Assembly (NCBI GenBank): GCA_030839105.1
Contig: JAUZEI010000158.1
Location: 1 to 6,069, forward strand
Length of the DNA: 6,069 nucleotides
From: Actinomycetota bacterium
Lineage (GTDB): Bacteria > Actinomycetota > Acidimicrobiia > IMCC26256 > PALSA-610
Reading direction: 5' to 3'
Shown one piece after another: positions 1 to 6,067 of the stretch. Numbering within the stretch: the stretch's first letter is position 1; the number at the start of each line of letters is the position of its first letter. Under the pieces are notes generated by a model. That model was given only the letters and a program-made list of their open reading frames with translations, was not told the DNA's origin and made no database searches. A program made the position numbers and the translations under genes.

Positions 1-2
1 GA

Positions 3-137
3 TATGGACCGCCCGCGCACGGAGCCCCTCCCGCGCCGCCGACGGGTCAGTGGGCTCCGCCCGGCGCACCGACCGCTCCTCCGGGGCCGCCCCGCCCGAA
101 TATCGGGGGCACCGACATCATCCCCGGGCCGCACTGA
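3..137 (+). CDS. C-terminal fragment of a proline-rich protein (5' end outside the window)
   Basis: Reading from base 3, 44 codons stay open to a TGA at 135-137, with no start needed because the gene enters from the left edge. The translation is a low-complexity tail: 16 of 44 residues are proline, in repeated APP, PPG and PPAPP units, ending in a short less repetitive segment (NIGGTDIIPGPH). Such Pro/Gly/Ala tails are common at the ends of actinobacterial membrane and envelope proteins, but the family cannot be named from this piece. The other two + frames here give Arg- or Ser-rich text that looks like a shadow. The stop lies 39 bp before the stop of the convergent methyltransferase, with a hairpin between them, which supports a real gene end here. 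The main doubt is shortness: GC-rich DNA readily gives open proline-rich frames. Confidence 0.5.
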   Translation, partial: YGPPAHGAPPAPPTGQWAPPGAPTAPPGPPRPNIGGTDIIPGPH

Positions 138-144
138 GCACGTA

Positions 145-159
145 CCGCAACGATTGCGG
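145..159. terminator. Small hairpin between convergent gene ends, possible bidirectional terminator
   Basis: A perfect 6-bp inverted repeat, CCGCAA then CGA then TTGCGG, sits 7 nt after the stop of the upstream + strand frame and 17 nt beyond the stop of the - strand methyltransferase. The position between two convergent stops is what a shared terminator would occupy. Neither strand has a following run of T, so it is not a canonical intrinsic terminator. U-tract-poor hairpins are reported in GC-rich actinobacteria, but a 6-bp stem is short and could be chance. A second weaker hairpin (CCCGA-ATA-TCGGG, 95-107) lies inside the upstream frame. Confidence 0.3.
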
Positions 160-176
160 CTCGGGTGTGGCGGAGT

Positions 177-935
177 TCACGTGCGCGGCGTGACCACGTA
201 GAGGTCGGCGCCCGGTACCGCGCCTTCGGCCGGGGTGCGCCGCCCGTGCCAGCCGCCTTCTTCGGCGGCGATGATCGAAAGTCCGGCCGCGTCGATCATC
301 GAGCGCACGAGCGTGTCGTCGAACGCGAGTGACCAACCTTCGCGGTCGGGGCGATTGGTGTAGACGCCGGGCGATGATTCGACGTATTCGCGCTTGCCGT
401 TGCGCGGGTTGCGGTCGAGGTCGGTGATCGCCATGAAGTTGACGAGCGCGGGCCGTCCCGCTTGAAGCGTGCGCGCGATCTCGCGCAGGTAGTTCTCGAT
501 GCCGAGCTGCGCGATGTGCATGAACACGCCGTACGCGCAGACGAGGTCGAACGCGTCATCTGCATACGGAAACCGGACTTCGGACGCGATCTGGCGGCCC
601 TCCGGCCGGTAGCGCGGATTCGCGACATCGAGCAGATCGAAGCGAAAGTTGGGAAGCCGCGGCGCAAGGTTCGCATTCAGCCACTCGATCGCTTCCGGGC
701 TCACGTCGAAGCCCGCGTACGAACCGTCGGGACCGAGGCGCGCCGCGAGGTCGTAGGCGAGCCATCCGACCCCGCAGCCGATCTCCAGGACGTGCGAGTG
801 CGGCTCGAGCCCGTAGCGCTCCAACAGCGCAACCTGGTTGCGGCGCCGACCGTCGAGGCCTTCGGGCTTGCGCCCGAGCCCGATCGGGTGGTCGACGTCG
901 TCGGGGGTCGGAAGCTCCTGGGCGGCCGGATTCAC
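177..935 (-). CDS. Class I SAM-dependent methyltransferase
   Basis: This 252-aa soluble protein should transfer a methyl group from S-adenosylmethionine to an unidentified substrate. The Rossmann-type fold is clear. Motif I is VLEIGCGVGWLA at residues 49-60 (glycine-rich SAM loop); the acidic residue after strand 2 is D77 in YAGFDVSPEAIEW; FRFDLLDV (97-104) fits the adenine-contacting strand; and PYADDAFDLVCAYGVFMHI (123-141) is the motif IV/post-motif stretch of the Methyltransf_11/25 type. The C-terminal part (about 160-252) is less conserved and probably carries substrate contacts. I chose the GTG at 933-935 because GGGAAAGG lies 7 nt upstream and recognisable homology begins soon after. 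In-frame ATGs at 1038-1040 and 1068-1070 would extend the protein by 35 or 45 residues of Arg/Pro-rich, unfamily-like text. It is divergent from the Tad operon. A role in modifying the pilus or a surface glycan is only a guess from position. Confidence 0.88.
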   Translation of the reverse strand: MNPAAQELPTPDDVDHPIGLGRKPEGLDGRRRNQVALLERYGLEPHSHVLEIGCGVGWLAYDLAARLGPDGSYAGFDVSPEAIEWLNANLAPRLPNFRFDLLDVANPRYRPEGRQIASEVRFPYADDAFDLVCAYGVFMHIAQLGIENYLREIARTLQAGRPALVNFMAITDLDRNPRNGKREYVESSPGVYTNRPDREGWSLAFDDTLVRSMIDAAGLSIIAAEEGGWHGRRTPAEGAVPGADLYVVTPRT

Positions 936-942
936 GGCAATA

Positions 943-950
943 CCTTTCCC
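943..950 (-). promoter_or_regulatory. Ribosome binding site deciding the methyltransferase start
   Basis: On the - strand this reads GGGAAAGG, ending 7 nt before the GTG at 935-933. It is a good anti-16S match at ideal spacing, and it is the main reason for preferring this GTG over the two upstream in-frame ATG codons. Confidence 0.65.
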
Positions 951-983
951 GAGGGTTCGTTCCCCGCGCCACCTCGCCGTCGG

Positions 984-1013
984 CGGGACCGTGAGCAGTA
1001 CCAGTTTGTCCCG
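984..1013. repeat. Inverted repeat CGGGAC / GTCCCG in the divergent region
   Basis: CGGGAC (984-989) and GTCCCG (1008-1013) are perfect 6-bp inverted arms with an 18-nt spacer, about midway between the two divergent genes. It could be an operator half-site pair or an RNA stem. With this arm length, one or so such pair is expected by chance in a region this size, so the support is weak. Confidence 0.2.
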
Positions 1014-1074
1014 GCTTGCTGGATGCGTGACCGCGAGCATGGCGGGAATCCGCGGCGCGTCTGCTTCCATGCCC

Positions 1075-1092
1075 GCAGCTACGGACAGCTGC
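1075..1092. repeat. Inverted repeat GCAGCT-N6-AGCTGC upstream of the Tad operon
   Basis: Perfect 6-bp arms with a 6-nt spacer (ACGGAC) form an 18-bp dyad that ends 47 nt before the first Tad-operon start codon. Its size and place suit a dimeric regulator's operator overlapping the promoter or leader, or a hairpin in the 5' leader. Chance occurrence cannot be excluded. Confidence 0.25.
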
Positions 1093-1128
1093 AAGTTGGC
1101 GGGGATGGAGAACCGGTGGGGACCGCGC

Positions 1129-1132
1129 AGGA
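1129..1132 (+). promoter_or_regulatory. Ribosome binding site for the SAF-domain protein
   Basis: AGGA followed by a 7-nt spacer precedes GTG at 1140-1142. A competing in-frame GTG at 1116-1118 has GGAG (1107-1110) with a 5-nt spacer, so an 8-residue longer product is possible. Confidence 0.5.
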
Positions 1133-1139
1133 AACGGTC

Positions 1140-1805
1140 GTGAGTCGTACCCGGCGCGGCTTCAGCTCCCGGGTTTCGACGGGCCACGTCGTCATGGTGT
1201 TGGCCGGCGCGCTCGGCGTGCTGCTCACCTTGAGTGTGCTGCGTTCGGCCGACAGCACGCAGCCCGTGCTCGTGGCCGCGCACGATCTCGCGCCGGGAAC
1301 CGTGATCAGTGACCGTACGGTCAACGTGTCCCGCGTACACGTCGAGGCATCGGTGTTGGCCACGCTCTTCGGCGCCGACCAAGTGTCGGCGCTGAGCGAC
1401 CTCATCGTCACGACCACAGTGCATCAGGGCGAACTGATCGCGCGGGGCGTCGTGAGCGCGGTCGACGCGCGAACGTCGACGCGCGTCATGAGTTTCTCCA
1501 TCGCGCGTGCCCGCGCCGTCGGCGGCAAGCTCTCGATCGGCGATCGCGTCGATGTACTTGCCGTCGACCACGATTCCGGAACCGCGCGCTACGTGCTGAC
1601 GAACACGCAGATCGTCGCGATCGAGGGCCGAAGCGGCGGTGCCCTGTCCGGTGCGTCCGACGACGTCACGATCACCCTTGTCGTCGACCGCACCACGGCG
1701 CCGAAACTCGCCGCTGCGATCGACTCGGGCACCGTGACCCTGGTGCGATCGACGGGCGCGCCGCCGACCGACCACGGCCTTGACTCGTCACCGGGCTCAC
1801 CGTGA
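1140..1805 (+). CDS. cpaB: CpaB/RcpC-like SAF-domain pilus assembly protein
   Basis: First gene of the Tad cluster, 221 aa. The N-terminus is basic (RTRRGFSSR) and is followed by one hydrophobic segment at about residues 16-34, which reads as a signal anchor leaving the rest outside the membrane. Next comes an SAF domain (about 42-105) with the typical opening VLVAAHDLAPGTVISDRTV and closing HQGELIARGVVS. The C-terminal half fits the RcpC/CpaB domain: LSIGDRVDVLAV (131-142), YVLTNTQIVAIEG, and TITLVVDRTTAPKLAAAIDSG. In Tad systems CpaB/RcpC is an envelope part; in Gram-negatives it works with the secretin, which is not seen here. At 221 aa it is shorter than most CpaB proteins, ending in a Pro/Ser tail. 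Its TGA overlaps the next start (GTGA). A stand-alone SAF protein is the alternative, but the context makes CpaB likely. Confidence 0.85.
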   Translation: MSRTRRGFSSRVSTGHVVMVLAGALGVLLTLSVLRSADSTQPVLVAAHDLAPGTVISDRTVNVSRVHVEASVLATLFGADQVSALSDLIVTTTVHQGELIARGVVSAVDARTSTRVMSFSIARARAVGGKLSIGDRVDVLAVDHDSGTARYVLTNTQIVAIEGRSGGALSGASDDVTITLVVDRTTAPKLAAAIDSGTVTLVRSTGAPPTDHGLDSSPGSP

Positions 1806-2974
1806 GAGAACCCGAGGTCGCGCTCGCTTTCACTGCCGATGTCTGGGTCGAGGAGTTGCATCGCCATCTGACCGACCACGGAGGTGCGCGCGTTCGCACA
1901 CTTCTCGTCGAACCGGAGGGTGCACTCGAGGAGTCGTACGACGTATTGGTTGCCGGGCATCGCTGGCCTGCATTGACGCGGGCTCTCGTGGCGGACGTGC
2001 GCGCCAACGGACGCGCGGTGCTCGGCGTGCACGATCGCGAGGAGGTCGCCAGCCGCGATCACCTCATTGCGCTCGGGGTGGACGCCCTCGTCGAGTCGGA
2101 CGCGGGACCGGAGGCATTGGTACGCGCGATCAGCTCGGTGGCGGGTCGCCGGAACGACCCTTCGACGCCGCTCGTCGTCACGGGATCTCGTTCCGGCCGC
2201 CTCGTCACCGTCGGTGGTCCGCCGGGCGTCGGTCGCACCGAGATCGCCGTCGAGCTCGCGCTCGGCCTCAGCCGGCGGATGAGCGCCGTTCTCGTCGATG
2301 TCGATGACGTCGCACCTGCAGTCGCGCCACGGCTGCACCTTGCGCTCGAACCCAACCTGAGGACGGCAATCGACGCCGTCGAGCACGGACGCGGCGACCT
2401 CGGCCGCTGCGTGGTGGTGGAGCCGGGGTCGCGCCTGCGCCTCGTCACCGGATTGCCGAACGCGAGCGCGTGGGCGCAGCTGCGACCGGGCGAGATCGTG
2501 CGGGTCGTGGAACGTCTGGCCGATACCAACTCAGTCGTCGTGGTCGATGGCGCAGGAATGCTCGAAGACGTGGCAACCGCGTCCATCCGAGCTCGGTTCG
2601 CGACCGCACGCGCGATGGTCAGCGAGGCCGACATCGTCGTCGCGGTTTGCGACGCCTCGCCGCACGGCGTCGCGCGGTTGCTCGGGTGGGCGGTCGAGGC
2701 GCTCGCGTTGGCACCCGGTGTTCCCTTGTTGGTCGCGGTGAACCGTGCCCCTGCGGCCCGGTTCCGCCGCGCCGAGCTCTTCGAGGAGATCAGCACGTCT
2801 CTGCCGACCATCGGCGTCGTCTTCGTTCCCAACGACGCCCGTGTCGGCGACGCCGCCTGGAACGGCACGACGGTGTCCAGGGGCGGTTTCACCCGCGCGG
2901 TCGACGAACTCGCGCGGCAGGTCGCCGAACATCCTCGCGTCGTCGCCGACGCGTCGTTCGAACGAGCGTCGTGA
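1802..2974 (+). CDS. cpaE: CpaE/TadZ-like MinD-superfamily protein with degenerate P-loop
   Basis: A 390-aa cytoplasmic protein expected to localise or scaffold the Tad machine. Residues about 5-115 have the alternating strand/helix pattern of a response-regulator-like domain, but the site after YDVLV (46-50) is A-G-H, with no phospho-acceptor Asp. Residues about 133-375 match the ParA/MinD fold: P-loop VTVGGPPGVGRTE (135-147), AVLVDVDD (162-169) at the Walker A' position, VVVVDGAG (245-252) as Walker B, and PLLVAVNRAP for the late base-binding strand. The P-loop is abnormal: the usual GKT lysine is R145 and the MinD signature lysine before GG is V137. Atypical P-loops are known in the TadZ family, so a structural or weakly nucleotide-binding role is plausible. 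The GTG start overlaps the cpaB stop, and its own TGA overlaps the next GTG, which fixes both ends. Confidence 0.85.
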   Translation: MREPEVALAFTADVWVEELHRHLTDHGGARVRTLLVEPEGALEESYDVLVAGHRWPALTRALVADVRANGRAVLGVHDREEVASRDHLIALGVDALVESDAGPEALVRAISSVAGRRNDPSTPLVVTGSRSGRLVTVGGPPGVGRTEIAVELALGLSRRMSAVLVDVDDVAPAVAPRLHLALEPNLRTAIDAVEHGRGDLGRCVVVEPGSRLRLVTGLPNASAWAQLRPGEIVRVVERLADTNSVVVVDGAGMLEDVATASIRARFATARAMVSEADIVVAVCDASPHGVARLLGWAVEALALAPGVPLLVAVNRAPAARFRRAELFEEISTSLPTIGVVFVPNDARVGDAAWNGTTVSRGGFTRAVDELARQVAEHPRVVADASFERAS

Positions 2975-4251
2975 CGACGCGTACCGATGCCTACGACATC
3001 ATCCGTCGCGACGCGATCACCGGGATCGAGCGTCGGCGGCTGCAGCCGGCGGCGCAGATCGGCGAGGTGCAGGTCGAGATCGAGCGCGCCGTCGACGAGT
3101 ATCAACGTCGGGCGCGTCTCGGCGACGAGGTGCCGCTGGGGGATCCGCCGGAGATGGCGCGCCGGGTCCTGCGTTCGATCGCGGAACTCGGCCCGCTGAG
3201 CGAGCTGCTCGCGCGGCGGGACGTGGAGGAGGTGTTCGTCGAGGGCGCGCGGGTCACGTATCTCGATGCCGACGGGCGGTTGCACGGCCTGACCGAGCCG
3301 ACGACCGAAGGGGAGAACCGCCAGATCGTCGACCGCCTGCTCGCCGCGACCGAGCGACAACTGAACGCCAAGCATCCGCTCGTGCAGGCGCGCGTGCTCG
3401 ACGGCACCGCCCGACTCACCGCGGCCATCGAGCCCGTCGCCGATCGCCTGTCCGCGACAGTTCGGCGGTACACGGTGCGCGACGTCACGCTCGACGCGCT
3501 CGTCGCGCGCGACGCGTTGACGGTGCAGGCCGCCGACTTCTTGTGGGCGGCGATGCAGCTCCGTAGCCGGATCGCGGTTTCGGGCGAGCCGGGCGCAGGC
3601 AAGACGACGCTGGCTGCGGCGCTCCTTTCGGCCGTACCGACGTCGCATTGCATTCGTAGCTGCGAGGAGATCAGGGAGTTGGCGGTCCCGGTGTTGCACG
3701 GCGGCTACTACGAAGTGCGACCCGAGGGACTCGATGGCACCGGCGAGATCAGCCTCCGCGATCTTGTCAAATTTGTCTTGGCGATGCGTCCGGACCGGAT
3801 CGTCGTCGGAGAGGTGCGCGGCGCGGAGGCGTTCGAGCTCACGCGTGCGATCAACGCGGGCTGTGGATTCCTCTGTACGTTGCACGCCAACAGCGCGCAC
3901 GATGCGGTCAACGCCCTGGTCAATGCCGCACTGATGGCCGGCGAGAACGTGACCGAGCACATCGTGCGCCGCATCTTCGTCGAGGCGCTCGATCTGGTCG
4001 TACACCTCGACCGCGACGACAGCGCCCGCGCCGATGGCCACGTCCGTCGCCAGGTCACCGAGATCGCGGCGGTGATGCCGAGCCTGAGCGCGGGCGAGAC
4101 GTACGAGCCGATCTTTGTGCGCGACGGCCTGGGTCGACCCCTGGAATGGACCGGTGTCCTGCCCCCGGGTCTCGAGCGACGCATCGACCGGGTCCTCCCC
4201 GAAGGCGACGGTCTGCGCCGGCTGCTCGAACACGGACGGCGTGCGAGATGA
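2971..4251 (+). CDS. cpaF: CpaF/TadA-type secretion ATPase (VirB11/GspE superfamily)
   Basis: This 426-aa protein is the motor that hydrolyses ATP to drive pilin assembly or secretion at the cytoplasmic face. The N-terminal domain (about 1-175) includes ELGPLSELLARRDVEEVFVEG (72-92), the usual CpaF region, and LSATVRRYT (160-168) in place of the family SIRKF-like arginine motif. The core has Walker A GEPGAGKTT (205-213), an Asp-box equivalent RSCEEIREL (229-237), the linker YYEVRPEG (246-253), Walker B MRPDRIVVGEVRG (272-284) and His box TLHANS (303-308). The stretch before the His box reads NAGCGFLC (295-302) where classic CpaF has NTGHDGS-like sequence, so this is a divergent branch. All four cysteines form two CxxxC pairs (227/231, 298/302). 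The length is near the short end for CpaF. The GTG start overlaps the upstream stop and the TGA overlaps tadB's ATG. Confidence 0.95.
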   Translation: MTTRTDAYDIIRRDAITGIERRRLQPAAQIGEVQVEIERAVDEYQRRARLGDEVPLGDPPEMARRVLRSIAELGPLSELLARRDVEEVFVEGARVTYLDADGRLHGLTEPTTEGENRQIVDRLLAATERQLNAKHPLVQARVLDGTARLTAAIEPVADRLSATVRRYTVRDVTLDALVARDALTVQAADFLWAAMQLRSRIAVSGEPGAGKTTLAAALLSAVPTSHCIRSCEEIRELAVPVLHGGYYEVRPEGLDGTGEISLRDLVKFVLAMRPDRIVVGEVRGAEAFELTRAINAGCGFLCTLHANSAHDAVNALVNAALMAGENVTEHIVRRIFVEALDLVVHLDRDDSARADGHVRRQVTEIAAVMPSLSAGETYEPIFVRDGLGRPLEWTGVLPPGLERRIDRVLPEGDGLRRLLEHGRRAR

Positions 4252-5132
4252 GCATCCTTGCCGCGTGCCTCAGCGGCCTCTCATGCGCGTTGGCCGCCGG
4301 TGCGCTGATGGGCACGCTTCCGCCGATGCGCCTCCCGAAGCCCGCCTTCGCGGCTCGGCGCGGACGCGACCGCTTGTGGCTGCAGCAGGCGGGCGCGGGT
4401 CTCACGCCGGTTCGATTCTGGGCGGGGAGCACCGCCGCCGGTCTCCTGGCGCTCCTGATCCTCGTCGCCCTGACCGGGTCGGTATTCGTCGCGCTCGTGC
4501 CTTCGATCGCGGTCGCGTGCTTTCCGCGCGGTTACTTCGCGCGCCGTCGGCGGCTCCGGATGCGGGAGGTGCAAGCGGCGTGGCCCGACGGACTGCGCGA
4601 CATCGGCGCGTCGATCGCGGCCGGTCGTTCGTTGACGCAGTCGGTCACCTCGCTTGCCACGACCGGACCCACTGCGTTGCGGGTCGCGTTCGAGCGCTTC
4701 CCGGAGCTCGCCCGAGTGGTGGGAACGGGCCCCGCGCTGGAGGTCGTCAAGGCGGAGCTGGCCGACCCCACCAGCGATCGTGTCATCGAGGTCCTGTTAC
4801 TCGCGCACGAGCGCGGCGGTCCGATCGTCAAGAGCGTGCTCGAAGATCTCGTCGACACCACGACCCGCGATCTCAAGCTTCTCGACGCACTGGAGACCGA
4901 GGGACTCGAGATGCGCATCAACGCGCGTGCCGTCGTCGTGCTGCCGTGGTTCGTGTTGGTCGCGCTGACAGCGCGGGCCGGACCGTTTCGCGAGTTCTAC
5001 CGGTCGAGTGGCGGATTCGCGACCTTGGTTGTGGCGGCGTGCCTCACCGGCGTCGGCATGGCGTTCCTCCGTCGACTCGGACGAGACGCGGACGAGGAGC
5101 GCGTGTTCGGCGCGCCGGCGGCGTCTCGATGA
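4248..5132 (+). CDS. tadB: TadB-like inner-membrane platform protein (GspF/T2SSF domain)
   Basis: A 294-aa multi-spanning protein, one of two platform subunits that couple the CpaF motor to pilin extrusion. Hydrophobic segments are seen at about 3-24, 58-75, 79-93, 226-242 and 256-274. The cytoplasmic T2SSF domain lies between them (about 105-225). It begins with VQAAWPDGLRDIGASIAAGRSL-type sequence (108-129), where an acidic residue and a GxSL element are typical, and continues to VIEVLLLAHERGGPIVKSVLEDL and the LKLLDALETEG helix that precedes the next membrane segment. Length and layout match TadB. The ATG at 4248-4250 overlaps the cpaF stop as ATGA and leaves no other sensible start. The short charged tail RRLGRDADEERVF is presumably cytoplasmic. 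Which of the T2SSF pair is called TadB rests on gene order. Confidence 0.9.
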   Translation: MSILAACLSGLSCALAAGALMGTLPPMRLPKPAFAARRGRDRLWLQQAGAGLTPVRFWAGSTAAGLLALLILVALTGSVFVALVPSIAVACFPRGYFARRRRLRMREVQAAWPDGLRDIGASIAAGRSLTQSVTSLATTGPTALRVAFERFPELARVVGTGPALEVVKAELADPTSDRVIEVLLLAHERGGPIVKSVLEDLVDTTTRDLKLLDALETEGLEMRINARAVVVLPWFVLVALTARAGPFREFYRSSGGFATLVVAACLTGVGMAFLRRLGRDADEERVFGAPAASR

Positions 5133-6067
5133 ACGTCCTCGCGTTCGTCGCCGCCGGTGCAGTCGGATCCGGAGCCGCGGGACTGGCCGGAATGATCCAC
5201 CCGCCGACGCGGCGCCTCGCGCCGCGTGTTCGGCCCTATGTCGTGGTCGCCCGCTCCGCGCTCGGTCATCTTCCGGAGCCGAGCTCGACCCACGAATCCC
5301 TTGGCCGCGACGACGCCACGCTCGGGCGTCTGTTCGGTCCCGCCCTCCGCGCCGCGGCGAGGCGGCTGAGCCGCACGCTCGAGTCGCGCGGCGACGCGCA
5401 TCTCACCCGCTTGCTTCGGCAGGCGGCGATGGACGATCTCACGCCCGAGCGCTACCGCGTTCGCCAGCTCGCGCACGCCGTGCTGTTCGCCGCGGCCGCA
5501 GCTGTCGCAGCTGCGACGACGTTGAAGACACCGCTCATCGTGCTGGTCGCCGCGGTCGCCGGTTTCGTCTTCGGCGTGAGCCGATCGCGCAGCCGACTCG
5601 AGCGCGCCATCGCGACCCGGGCGGAACGCATCCGGCTCGAGCTCTACACCGTGAACCACCTTCTCGCCATGCAGGTGCGGACGGGTTCCGGCGCGATGCA
5701 GGCCGTACAGCGCGTCGTGGCGCGGGGTCGGGGCGCGGTCGTCGACGAATTGTCCGACGTCCTGACGTGGACGCGCGCGGGCGTCGGCGAGGCGGACGCG
5801 TTCCGGCGAGCCGCGGAGCTCACTCCCGAACCAAGTGCGGCGCGTACGTATCAGCTTCTCGCGGCGGGCGTCGAGCGCGGTGTCGATCTCGGCGGTGGGC
5901 TGCTCGCCTTGAGTAGCGACATCCGTGATGCTCGCCGCGAGCAGATGCACAAGGACGCCGTCAAACGGCGCGCCGCGATGCTCGTGCCGACGATCGCCAT
6001 CCTCGCACCCATCATGCTGCTGTTCATCGCGGCGCCGCTCCCATCCATCGTCCTCGGACACCACTGA
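5129..6067 (+). CDS. tadC: TadC-like inner-membrane platform protein (GspF/T2SSF domain)
   Basis: A 312-aa membrane protein, the second T2SSF subunit and likely partner of TadB. Hydrophobic segments lie at about 3-23, 115-131, 135-150 and 284-302. The cytoplasmic domain (about 155-280) contains LYTVNHLLAMQVRTGSGAMQ (172-191), then AARTYQLLAAGVERGVDLGGGL, and the basic run REQMHKDAVKRRAAMLVP (270-287) leading into the last membrane segment. That basic run followed by P and a hydrophobic helix is the typical TadC ending. A low-conservation region (about 30-90) links the first segment to the domain. The ATG at 5129-5131 overlaps the tadB stop as ATGA. Its ribosome binding site is poor, with GAGGAG too far upstream, so initiation probably depends on coupling to tadB. 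The TGA at 6065-6067 is two bases from the window end and overlaps no ATG or GTG. Confidence 0.9.
   Translation: MNVLAFVAAGAVGSGAAGLAGMIHPPTRRLAPRVRPYVVVARSALGHLPEPSSTHESLGRDDATLGRLFGPALRAAARRLSRTLESRGDAHLTRLLRQAAMDDLTPERYRVRQLAHAVLFAAAAAVAAATTLKTPLIVLVAAVAGFVFGVSRSRSRLERAIATRAERIRLELYTVNHLLAMQVRTGSGAMQAVQRVVARGRGAVVDELSDVLTWTRAGVGEADAFRRAAELTPEPSAARTYQLLAAGVERGVDLGGGLLALSSDIRDARREQMHKDAVKRRAAMLVPTIAILAPIMLLFIAAPLPSIVLGHH

Larger units (their letters stand above)
936..1139. other. Divergent intergenic region between methyltransferase and Tad operon
   Basis: This 204-bp stretch should hold the promoters for both outward transcripts. I find ribosome binding sites at both ends and two short inverted repeats (984-1013 and 1075-1092). 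I do not find a convincing pair of -35 and TANNNT-type -10 boxes on either strand. Reading frames cross the region on both strands, but their translations are Arg/Pro-rich or family-less and look like GC-driven open frames. If the methyltransferase used its upstream ATG (1070) the gap would shrink to 69 bp. Confidence 0.55.

Noticed and set aside
4..201. A 65-residue + strand frame starting with ATG at the left edge
   Set aside because: Arg/Pro-rich with no recognisable pattern, and it overruns the end of the methyltransferase. The alternative frame ending at 137 fits the gene layout better.
462..1139. Upstream + strand extension of the SAF-domain protein through the methyltransferase region
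   Set aside because: The added residues are antisense to the methyltransferase and would bury the signal-anchor segment deep inside the protein. The GTG at 1140 has a proper ribosome binding site and puts the membrane segment near the N-terminus.
177..1775. A 532-residue - strand open frame extending the methyltransferase far upstream
   Set aside because: The part beyond 935 runs antisense to the clear SAF-domain gene and across the intergenic region, is Arg/His/Asp-rich, and has no family-like sequence. A good ribosome binding site marks the GTG at 935.
2059..4233. A 724-residue - strand open frame opposite cpaE and cpaF
   Set aside because: Its translation is low-complexity, rich in Arg, Ala, Thr and Ser, and it lies fully antisense to two genes with unmistakable motifs. 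Long antisense frames are expected in GC-rich coding DNA.
5504..5517. Perfect 14-bp palindrome GTCGCAGCTGCGAC
   Set aside because: It lies inside alanine codons of a tadC membrane segment (GCN-rich), where such palindromes arise easily; no partner site was seen elsewhere.
4997..6064. A 355-residue - strand open frame opposite tadC
   Set aside because: Antisense to a clear TadC coding sequence; the text is Arg/Asp/Gly/His-rich with no motif or membrane pattern.
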